Positions 1 through 6,695 of a stretch of DNA of 7,567 nucleotides are shown in pieces (position 1 is the first letter of the stretch; every line of letters begins with the position of its first letter). Location: positions 1 to 7,567 of the forward strand of contig CAKRNI010000118.1 in assembly GCA_934370915.1 (NCBI GenBank), in the 5' to 3' direction. The notes beneath the pieces were generated by a model. It did no database searches, was not told where the DNA came from, and worked only from the letters and a program-made list of their open reading frames with translations. The translations under genes and the position numbers were made by a program. The stretch comes from an uncultured Lachnospiraceae bacterium (lineage in GTDB: Bacteria; Bacillota; Clostridia; Lachnospirales; Lachnospiraceae).

Positions 1-184
1 TTTGTATGTTAAGATAACCGTACAAAAGCAAAAGACGGCGGAAGAACCTGAAAAGTTACTGTACACGGGCAGTGTCAGTAACACCGAAAAATCAGGATGG
101 CCGCAAATCGGTATTTGCAGGAGACTGCTATAAAACAATGCAGTCCGGCAAAGACCGATACAAGAGAACAGGAGGAATTTTATT
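1..184. other. Upstream region without a convincing gene, rich in short hairpins
   Basis: No complete gene is supported here. Four consecutive inverted repeats are visible: TTTGTA/TACAAA with inner GTT/AAC at 1-26; GTTACTG plus ACAC pairing with GTGT plus CAGTAAC at 55-82 (11 pairs, one bulged T, loop GGGCA); GCAAAT/ATTTGC around a CGGT loop at 103-118; and GACTGC/GCAGTC at 123-145. None is followed by a T run, so they are not ordinary terminators. The segment could be a structured 5' leader of the lipoprotein gene or the end of an upstream gene. One + frame is open from position 2 to a TAA at 131-133, about 43 codons, but I recognise nothing in it. I could not match the region to a riboswitch class I know; the resemblance of CAGGAGACTGC (118-128) to a cobalamin box is partial and the rest of that fold is absent. 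Confidence 0.4.
126..134 (+). promoter_or_regulatory. Possible extended -10 promoter for the lipoprotein gene
   Basis: TG-C-TATAAA reads as an extended -10 element (TGn followed by a 5-of-6 match to TATAAT), about 50 bases before the lipoprotein start. No good -35 hexamer lies 16-18 bases upstream. The element overlaps the 123-145 inverted repeat, so it is only a weak candidate. Confidence 0.3.
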
Positions 185-934
185 ATGACGAAAAATATGA
201 AAAGAATGACTGCGCTTGCCTGTGCGGCCATGATGATCGCATCTATGGGGATCACCGGATGCGGCAAGGTGGATGGACAGACAAAGGAGGAGACAAAAAC
301 GACAGCAGTTGAGACTCCTGCAGGAACGGAGACTTCTGCGACTACGGAAAACGAGGCGGGAAAACTTCCGGACGGTACCGGTCAGGAAAGTGGAGCGGCA
401 GACACGGAGGTTGCAAGTGAGTCTGATCCGATGATGGGAACGATCGTTTCTGTGGAAGACGGACAGCTTACGATGCATCGCCAGGATAATGGATTTGATG
501 AGGATGTTGTAATTACGATCGCAGAGGATACGAAGGTTCTGGACGCAGAGAATGGTTATCCGGTGGAACTCGGTGATCTGAAAGAAGGAAATACCATCAG
601 CGCTTATGTAGACGAGGCAATGACGTTGAGCCTTCCGCCGATCACAAATGGTCTGCTGATCTTAGTACAGGCAGAGGGATATGATTTCCCGAGATATACG
701 AAGGTAAAGAAAGTGACGGCTGCAAATACAGAAGGTGAGTGGGTCCTCACAGCCGAGAATGGGATCAATTACATGATTACCGCTGAAACAAGACTTCTTC
801 CATATCTGACAAGAAATATTGTCTCCGAGGAAGACCTTACAGAAGGAACCGAGATCCTGATCTGGAACGAGGAGAACGGAAATAAGGCAGAAAAGATCGT
901 CGTATTTCAGGGTGAGAATGGATACGCAAAATAA
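185..934 (+). CDS. Putative secreted lipoprotein of unknown function
   Basis: The product is 249 residues and probably anchored to the outer face of the membrane. The N-terminus has Lys/Arg residues, a hydrophobic stretch at about residues 9-23, and a lipobox Ile-Thr-Gly-Cys with the modifiable Cys at residue 26. Residues 30-78 form a Thr/Glu/Gly/Ala-rich, probably disordered linker. From about residue 82 to the end there is a beta-rich region beginning with a G-T-I-V-S-V-E-D-G-Q-L pattern, which resembles the small beta-barrel domains of many Clostridia envelope lipoproteins. That resemblance is by eye only, and I do not recognise a named family. The ATG at 185 is chosen because GGAGG at 171-175 lies nine bases upstream; the in-frame ATG at 197 would keep the signal peptide but is badly spaced. 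There is no clear terminator in the 82 bases before the next gene. Localisation is well supported; function is unknown. Confidence 0.85.
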   Translation: MTKNMKRMTALACAAMMIASMGITGCGKVDGQTKEETKTTAVETPAGTETSATTENEAGKLPDGTGQESGAADTEVASESDPMMGTIVSVEDGQLTMHRQDNGFDEDVVITIAEDTKVLDAENGYPVELGDLKEGNTISAYVDEAMTLSLPPITNGLLILVQAEGYDFPRYTKVKKVTAANTEGEWVLTAENGINYMITAETRLLPYLTRNIVSEEDLTEGTEILIWNEENGNKAEKIVVFQGENGYAK

Positions 935-961
935 ATAATGGGATCTTAGTAGAAACCGATC

Positions 962-992
962 TGTATGAAAATGCCGGACAGCGGGCATACTC
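962..992 (+). promoter_or_regulatory. Candidate forespore sigma-G-type promoter for the spore-protein gene
   Basis: TGTATG (962-967) and CATACTC (986-992) are separated by 18 bases. Sigma-G promoters known from Bacillus have roughly TGMATA and CATAMTA with 17-18 bases between them, so the -35 matches at four of six positions and the -10 at six of seven. The site would place the transcript start near 998, just before the ribosome binding site at 1004-1007. Expression of this protein class in the forespore is established for the family; use of this particular site is inferred. A small inverted repeat, ATGCC/GGCAT at 971-988, overlaps the -10. Confidence 0.4.
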
Positions 993-1016
993 TCCATATG
1001 GAAGGAGCGTGAGCCT

Positions 1017-1247
1017 GTGTCGAAGAAAAAAAGAGAACCGGTGGATCCGGAGCACTTAAAGCCGGAGGACCGGATGAAATTCGAGATCGCGAAGGAGCTG
1101 GGGCTGGCGGACAAGGTAATCGCCGGTGGCTGGCGATGCCTTACCGCAAAAGAGAGCGGCAGGATCGGCGGTCTTGTGACAAAAAAGAAGAGAGAAATGT
1201 CCGCGAAAACGCAGGATAAGGAGAATCCAGAGGAAAACTGCCATTGA
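1017..1247 (+). CDS. Alpha/beta-type small acid-soluble spore protein (SASP)
   Basis: This 76-residue basic protein matches the alpha/beta-type SASP family, which coats and protects DNA in dormant spores and is degraded by the Gpr protease at germination. Residues 20-29 read M-K-F-E-I-A-K-E-L-G, the conserved first helix with the E-I-A Gpr cleavage motif (Glu23-Ile24). Residues 42-59 read L-T-A-K-E-S-G-R-I-G-G-L-V-T-K-K-K-R, the second conserved DNA-binding segment. The start is GTG at 1017, nine bases after GGAG (1004-1007); the upstream ATG at 998 reaches a stop within five codons. Compared with typical 60-72-residue members it has a charged tail (residues 60-76) and two cysteines (41 and 75), which are uncommon in this family as I recall it. 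It is probably transcribed alone in the forespore and has its own terminator overlapping the stop codon. Its presence implies a spore-forming host. Confidence 0.88.
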   Translation: MSKKKREPVDPEHLKPEDRMKFEIAKELGLADKVIAGGWRCLTAKESGRIGGLVTKKKREMSAKTQDKENPEENCH

Positions 1248-1267
1248 AACAATGGCGGTTTTCTTTT
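1234..1267 (+). terminator. Rho-independent terminator of the spore-protein gene
   Basis: A 13-pair stem, with 1234-1246 pairing to 1250-1262 and one G-T pair, encloses an AAA loop at 1247-1249. The stem's 3' side runs into TTTTCTTTT (1259-1267). The hairpin contains the TGA stop codon (1245-1247) and also overlaps the -35 element of the next promoter. Confidence 0.85.
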
Positions 1268-1272
1268 ATAAT
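1244..1272 (+). promoter_or_regulatory. Housekeeping (sigma-A-type) promoter for the cobalamin operon
   Basis: TTGAAA (1244-1249, five of six to TTGACA) and TATAAT (1267-1272, six of six) are separated by exactly 17 bases. Transcription should start near 1278-1280, giving an untranslated leader of about 57 bases before the cbiG ATG at 1336. That is too short to hold a cobalamin riboswitch aptamer. The -35 hexamer sits in the loop and top of the preceding terminator hairpin, and the spacer contains that terminator's T-rich tail. Confidence 0.75.
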
Positions 1273-1320
1273 TAGGGAAGAGAGATACAGCAGTTCAGTC
1301 ATATGGAAAAATCAGATCTC

Positions 1321-1328
1321 GGAAGGGA
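1321..1328 (+). promoter_or_regulatory. Ribosome binding site deciding the cbiG start
   Basis: GGAAGGGA lies seven bases before the ATG at 1336. The upstream in-frame ATG at 1303 has only a distant GAGAGA, about 19 bases away. The 1336 start also begins the protein with M-N-I-S-L-I-C-F-T, the expected first beta strand of CbiG. Confidence 0.7.
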
Positions 1329-1335
1329 ATCAATT

Positions 1336-2550
1336 ATGAATATATCGCTTATTTGTTTTACAAGAGCCGGATTTGAGACGATGAAGCGGATCAGCGACAC
1401 CCTTTCCGGAGCTTCTGAAGCTTTCGCGAATGCGTCCTGTCCGGAACATCATGATAGGAGCGCAAAGGCGGAGGACAGATCCTGCGGCGGGGGCACTCTG
1501 TATCAGTCTCTGTGGATTGCCGGGCGGTACGCACTGCAGCTTGCGGCGGCAGATGCCGGAGTGCCTTATCAGGCGGTGCCGGAGGGCGGACTTTCGGAGT
1601 GGACGAAGGAGGCTTTTCTGCGGGACGATGCTCTTATTTTTGTGGGTGCCTGCGGGATCGCGGTGCGCTCCATTGCACCATATGTGCGGGATAAGTTCCA
1701 GGATCCTGCGGTGGTCTGTGTGGATGAGGCGGGACAGTTTGTGATCCCGCTTCTTTCCGGACATGTGGGTGGAGCGAACCGGCTGGCGGAAACGGTGGCT
1801 TCTGGGATCGGCGCAGTGCCGGTGGTGACAACGGCGACGGATGTGGAGAAGAAATTTGCGGTGGACGTGTTTGCAAAGGATCATGGTTTCGTGATCACGG
1901 ACCGGAAACTTGCGAAGGAGATTTCGGCTGATATCCTTGCGGGTGAGCCGGTGGGAGTGTTCTCGGATTTCGGATTTTCAGCGTGGAAAAAGATTCCGGA
2001 GGGACTTTTTGAGGATCGGATCTGTAAGCGGAATCTCTGGGTTACGGTGTCCGGAAAAGAAAAGAAAGGGATTCCGTCGGACCGCGTTCTGCGCCTGATC
2101 CCACGGTGTGTGGCGCTTGGGATCGGCTGTAAACGCGGGACACCTGTGGAGAAGATCCGGACAGCGGTGGAAAGCGCGATGGAGCGGAACGGGATCGATC
2201 TGCGAAGCGTCTTTGCGGTGGCGAGCATCGACATCAAGAAGCAGGAGCAGGGACTCATCGAATTCGCAAAGGAACTTCAGGTGCCATTTCTGACATTTTC
2301 CAGTGAGGAGTTAAACGGACAGCCGGGAGATTTTCCGGAGTCGGAATTTGTGCAAAAGACCACGGGAACCGGAAATGTCTGTGAGCGGTCCGCAGTGGCT
2401 GCGTGCAGGCTGGGTGTGAGAGCTTCAGAGTGCAGGATCCTGATCCATAAGGAAGCGGAGGACGGCGTGACGGTGGCCGCAGCGTATTATATGATCGGAA
2501 AGTCCGGAGAAAAATGCGGATCGGAAAGAAAAATTGAGAGGACAGAGTAG
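1336..2550 (+). CDS. cbiG: Cobalt-precorrin-5A hydrolase CbiG
   Basis: CbiG opens the delta-lactone of cobalt-precorrin-5A, releasing acetaldehyde and giving cobalt-precorrin-5B in the oxygen-independent cobalamin pathway; it is cytoplasmic. The 404-residue product has the N-terminal domain with G-A-C-G-I-A-V-R-S-I-A-P (residues 104-115) and D-E-A-G-Q-F-V-I-P-L-L-S-G-H-V-G-G-A-N (130-148), a middle domain to about residue 250, and the C-terminal domain starting V-A-L-G-I-G-C-K-R-G-T (259-269) and including a T-T-G-T-G-N-V-C-E-R-S-A stretch. It is longer than the roughly 340-350 residues I recall for the family. The extra length is mostly near residues 24-60, a poorly conserved stretch with C-P-E-H-H (35-39) and a further Cys at 50. 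It is first in a three-gene operon, and the cobU start follows the stop by seven bases. The family assignment is secure; the role of the insertion is unknown. Confidence 0.93.
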   Translation: MNISLICFTRAGFETMKRISDTLSGASEAFANASCPEHHDRSAKAEDRSCGGGTLYQSLWIAGRYALQLAAADAGVPYQAVPEGGLSEWTKEAFLRDDALIFVGACGIAVRSIAPYVRDKFQDPAVVCVDEAGQFVIPLLSGHVGGANRLAETVASGIGAVPVVTTATDVEKKFAVDVFAKDHGFVITDRKLAKEISADILAGEPVGVFSDFGFSAWKKIPEGLFEDRICKRNLWVTVSGKEKKGIPSDRVLRLIPRCVALGIGCKRGTPVEKIRTAVESAMERNGIDLRSVFAVASIDIKKQEQGLIEFAKELQVPFLTFSSEELNGQPGDFPESEFVQKTTGTGNVCERSAVAACRLGVRASECRILIHKEAEDGVTVAAAYYMIGKSGEKCGSERKIERTE

Positions 2551-2557
2551 AAAGAAT

Positions 2558-3793
2558 ATGATGATCCTGATAAATGGGGGAAGCTCCAGCGGAAAGTCCG
2601 CATTTGCGGAGACCCTGATCGCAGAACAGGCGAAGAGAGAAGCGGCGATGGCGGAAACCGCCGAAAAATCGATGCGCGGCGGCGTCCGGGAAATGGATCT
2701 GCGCCATCAGCCTTCCTGCTACATTGCAACCATGATCGCCTGGGACGAGGAGTGCAGGGAGCGGATCCGAAAACACCGCAAAATGCGGGAAAAAAAGAAT
2801 TTTATGACCATCGAATGTCCTGTGGATCTTTCGAAGGTGGAGGTCCCCGCCAGGAGCCGGTGTCTGTTGGAGTGTGTTTCCAACCTTGCGGCGAACGAGA
2901 TGTATCGCCGGGACATGGAGAATCCGGAGAATGGAGCGATGGAACGGATCCTGGAAGGAATCAGGATGATCAGGAAAAATGCGGATTTTCTGGTGATCGT
3001 GACAAATGATGTGTCCGGAGATCAGGGCCCCTACTCGGAGGAGACGGAAGCGTACCGGAAGCTGCTGGGCGGAATCAACTGCGCACTGGCCGGGGAGGCA
3101 GATGAAGTGTACGAGGTGATCTGCGGGGAGCCGGTGATAGTGAAGAAAAAGAAGAGGGAAGATACGGAAGTGGAAGAGAGAAGAACGGATCGATCTGTGG
3201 ATCGTCAGAGAGGGATCAGGCTTTTTGTGGGAGGCGCGTATCAGGGAAAATCAAGCCTTGCGATGCGTGAGGCGATGACGGAAGAGAAGCGGTTCATTCT
3301 TGTGGCAGACGGGGAACAGTCGCCAATGGAAGACGCGTTTAATTCGGAGGCTGTTCGGAATCTTCATATCTATATTCGAAGGCTGATAGACGCAGTGCTG
3401 GGGGAGTATGACGTGAAGAGAGAGGGTGACAGAGTGTTCTGCGACAACATCCGCAGAGAAATAAATGAGAGAACTGCAGCCGTGAGGGACCCGGCTGAAA
3501 GAACATCTGCCGGAGAAACAAAGATGGTCAGAGAGCAGACGAAAGAAACGGAAAATAGCGAGATCCTGATCGAGGAGGTCATGTACCGGTATCTGGATAT
3601 GATCCTTAAGAAGAACCCCAACGCAGTCATCACCTGCGATGAGATCGGCTGCGGAATCGTTCCCATCGATAAAACGGACCGCCTGTGGCGGGAGATGAGC
3701 GGGGACGCCTGCCAGTATCTGGCAGCACGGGCGGCGAAGGTATGCCGCGTTGTCTGCGGGATCCCGATGGTTTTAAAGGGCGGTGAGGCATGA
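2558..3793 (+). CDS. cobU: CobU-type adenosylcobinamide kinase/guanylyltransferase with two fused CobU-like units
   Basis: CobU phosphorylates adenosylcobinamide and then transfers GMP to give adenosylcobinamide-GDP. The product is 411 residues, more than twice the usual 180 or so. Unit 1 (about 1-198) has the P-loop G-G-S-S-S-G-K-S (7-14), Y-I-A-T (55-58), R-I-R-K-H-R-K-M-R with His73 matching the guanylylated histidine of Salmonella CobU, L-L-E-C-V-S-N-L (103-110) and V-T-N-D-V (148-152). Unit 2 (about 219-411) has a second P-loop G-G-A-Y-Q-G-K-S (225-232) and C-D-E-I-G-C-G-I-V-P (360-369), the motif that is degenerate in unit 1, but no equivalent of His73. A charged linker (196-218) joins them. 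ATG 2558 is chosen because it begins M-M-I-L-I-N-G-G like known CobU; an upstream TTG at 2534 would add an unconserved tail. The nearest Shine-Dalgarno-like sequence is AGAGG at 2537-2541, poorly spaced, so translation may be coupled to cbiG. Its end overlaps the next gene as ATGA. Unit 1 is confidently CobU; the activity of unit 2 is inferred. Confidence 0.88.
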   Translation: MMILINGGSSSGKSAFAETLIAEQAKREAAMAETAEKSMRGGVREMDLRHQPSCYIATMIAWDEECRERIRKHRKMREKKNFMTIECPVDLSKVEVPARSRCLLECVSNLAANEMYRRDMENPENGAMERILEGIRMIRKNADFLVIVTNDVSGDQGPYSEETEAYRKLLGGINCALAGEADEVYEVICGEPVIVKKKKREDTEVEERRTDRSVDRQRGIRLFVGGAYQGKSSLAMREAMTEEKRFILVADGEQSPMEDAFNSEAVRNLHIYIRRLIDAVLGEYDVKREGDRVFCDNIRREINERTAAVRDPAERTSAGETKMVREQTKETENSEILIEEVMYRYLDMILKKNPNAVITCDEIGCGIVPIDKTDRLWREMSGDACQYLAARAAKVCRVVCGIPMVLKGGEA

Positions 3794-4881
3794 TGGAGTA
3801 CGGACACGGTGGTGATATCTACCGGAACCGGAATGTGGAGCTGGATTTCTCGGTCAACGTAAATCCTTTGGGAATGCCGAATTTTGTCTGGGAGGCAGCC
3901 CAGAGGAGCATTGCTTTCTGTACAGGATATCCGGACAGCTCCTGCGAAAACCTGCGGGGACGGTTGTCAGAGGTTACCGGTGTCCCGGAGGATCAGATGA
4001 TCTTCGGAAATGGGGCGGCGGAACTGATCTTCCGGCTGGTACAGGCGGTACGGCCCCAAAAGGCAGTGCTCCCAGCGCCATCTTTCGCGGAGTATGAAAC
4101 GGCGTTGAGATCCTGTGGGACAGAAATCGCTTTTTTCTATTTAAAAGAGGCGGAATCTTTTTTCTTAAATATATCGGAATTTCTGGATTTTTTGAGAGCA
4201 GAGCAGCCGGAGATCATATTTTTATGCACTCCGGCGAATCCCACAGGGGCAATGATCCGGCAGGCAGATCTTTGTAAAATCTTAGACTACTGCAAGAAAC
4301 ATGGGATCCTGCTGGTTCTGGACGAATGCTTTGTGGAATTCCTTGATGAGGAGCGAAGCTGTGGCTGTATCCGTGAATTTCTTGACTGGGAGACCGGAAG
4401 ACCGGAACATGGCGGAATCTTATTTCTTCTCCGGGCATTCACAAAGACGTATGCCATGGCGGGACTGCGGCTGGGGTATGGATTCTGTACAAGCAGGGAG
4501 CTCTTAGAACGGATGGAGGAGAACTGGCAGCCCTGGAGCGTTTCAATCCCGGCGCAGGAAGCGGGATATGCGGCACTTTCGGAAGAACGGATCCCTTTTC
4601 TGAAAAAGATGCGGGAGACGGTGGCGAAAGAACGGCAGTATCTTTCCGACGGATTGACGAAAGCAGGGTTCACGGTATTCCACTCGGACGCGAATTTCCT
4701 CCTGTTTAAGGATTTCAAGACCGGTCAGGAATCCTGGCTATACGAATATTTTCTGGAACGGGGGATCCTGATCCGGTCATGCAGGAATTACAGACTGCTT
4801 GACAAACGATTTTACAGGATCTGTGTCCGCTCCCATGAAGAAAACCGGGAATTTCTGGAGATATTAAAGGACTACAAGTAG
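3790..4881 (+). CDS. cobD: Threonine-phosphate decarboxylase-type PLP enzyme (CobD)
   Basis: This is a 363-residue fold-type I PLP enzyme of the histidinol-phosphate aminotransferase/CobD group. CobD decarboxylates L-threonine phosphate to (R)-1-aminopropan-2-ol phosphate, the linker between the corrin ring and the nucleotide loop. Visible features are H-G-G-D-I-Y near the N-terminus (6-11), followed by L-D-F-S-V-N-V-N-P-L-G, both typical of CobD; N-P-T-G with Asn150; D-E-C-F with the PLP-ring Asp178; F-T-K-T-Y-A-M-A-G-L-R-L-G-Y-G with the Schiff-base Lys219; and the carboxylate-binding Arg347. Length is normal. The ATG at 3790 overlaps the cobU stop (ATGA), with AAAGGG nine bases upstream (3775-3780); a second ATG at 3793 is also possible. 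HisC is the alternative reading, but the N-terminal signature and cobalamin neighbours favour CobD. No convincing terminator follows within about 170 bases. Confidence 0.88.
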   Translation: MMEYGHGGDIYRNRNVELDFSVNVNPLGMPNFVWEAAQRSIAFCTGYPDSSCENLRGRLSEVTGVPEDQMIFGNGAAELIFRLVQAVRPQKAVLPAPSFAEYETALRSCGTEIAFFYLKEAESFFLNISEFLDFLRAEQPEIIFLCTPANPTGAMIRQADLCKILDYCKKHGILLVLDECFVEFLDEERSCGCIREFLDWETGRPEHGGILFLLRAFTKTYAMAGLRLGYGFCTSRELLERMEENWQPWSVSIPAQEAGYAALSEERIPFLKKMRETVAKERQYLSDGLTKAGFTVFHSDANFLLFKDFKTGQESWLYEYFLERGILIRSCRNYRLLDKRFYRICVRSHEENREFLEILKDYK

Positions 4882-5017
4882 ACCGGCAGAGGGAAAAACG
4901 CAGCCGGTGGAAGAAAACGAAAGATACGTTGGAAAATGACAGAAGGAAAAAGAAATTTTCTGTATGTTTATAAGCAAAAATAATATAAAATCGCAAAAAA
5001 ATTATATGAATTGCCTG
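4882..5017. other. Gap after cobD without a gene or clear terminator
   Basis: The first part of the cobD-guaB gap is A-rich. Two weak inverted repeats are present, ACCGGC/GCCGGT (4882-4908, loop of 15) and ACAGAA/TTCTGT (4939-4963, loop of 13). Neither has a T run. I see no gene and no convincing operon terminator in it. Confidence 0.5.
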
Positions 5018-5056
5018 TTGCTAAAATTCGACAAAGCTGTTATACTCTACTGTAAT
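5018..5056 (+). promoter_or_regulatory. Two overlapping promoter candidates for guaB
   Basis: Candidate P1 is TTGCTA (5018-5023), 17 bases, then TATACT (5041-5046). Candidate P2 is TCGACA (5028-5033), 17 bases, then TGTAAT (5051-5056), with five of six matches in each hexamer. They are offset by exactly 10 bases. P1 would start transcripts near 5053 and P2 near 5063. I cannot tell from sequence alone which is used, or whether both are. Confidence 0.6.
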
Positions 5057-5099
5057 AACTGGAACTGACGTTATGACAGTTTTTAGTTATATTTTTTTT
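5055..5099 (+). terminator. Terminator-like hairpin in the guaB leader
   Basis: Positions 5055-5067 pair with 5077-5090 (13 pairs including two G-T, one bulged T) around a nine-base loop, followed by A and then eight T (5092-5099). This has the form of an intrinsic terminator but sits between the guaB promoters and the guaB start. It could stop read-through from the cobalamin operon, attenuate guaB, or simply be a 5' stabilising hairpin. The stem is A+T-rich, so its strength is uncertain. Confidence 0.5.
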
Positions 5100-5110
5100 A
5101 AACATAATAA

Positions 5111-6592
<1,482 letters not shown>

Positions 6593-6613
6593 TTTTAATC
6601 CCGAGAGGGCAGC

Positions 6614-6662
6614 AAAGGGCTGTGCAGGCGGCGGAAACGCTGTTCTCTGCACAGCCCTTTTT
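6614..6662 (+). terminator. Strong rho-independent terminator of guaB
   Basis: A perfect 14-pair stem (6614-6627 with 6647-6660, core GGGCTGTGCAG/CTGCACAGCCC) ends in TTTTT (6658-6662). The 19-base apical region contains a nested mini-hairpin, GCG-GAAA-CGC (6631-6640), with a GNRA-type tetraloop. The stem begins 22 bases after the guaB stop codon. Confidence 0.95.
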
Positions 6663-6695
6663 CGAACGGTGTATATTTGAAAATAAGGGAACAGT

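Noticed and set aside
2..133. Possible 3' end of an upstream gene in the frame open from the window start
   Set aside because: A run of 43 open codons is not significant across six frames, and no family is recognisable. It is kept only as an alternative explanation for the 5' region.
104..150. Possible cobalamin riboswitch box (CAGGAGACTGC)
   Set aside because: Only part of the B12 box matches, the other conserved segments are not found, and the downstream gene is a lipoprotein rather than a cobalamin gene.
97..312. Open frame of 71 codons on the + strand starting before the lipoprotein gene
   Set aside because: It overlaps the start of the lipoprotein in another frame, lacks a good ribosome binding site, and its sequence is not protein-like.
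662..1252. Open frame of 196 codons on the - strand
   Set aside because: It overlaps both the lipoprotein and spore-protein genes, has no recognisable domain, and crosses their intergenic region and ribosome binding site.
850..4775. Recurrent GATCCTGAT-like octamers across several genes
   Set aside because: They encode Ile-Leu-Ile or similar in the favoured codons ATC and CTG, so codon bias explains them better than a DNA motif.
4882..4908. ACCGGC/GCCGGT inverted repeat just after cobD as an operon terminator
   Set aside because: The stem is only six pairs with a 15-base loop and no T run, so termination is not supported.
6672..6682. TATATT and TTGAAA near the start of the AEC permease gene as promoter elements
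   Set aside because: They are in the wrong order and spacing, and no matching -35 lies upstream of TATATT outside the guaB terminator stem.
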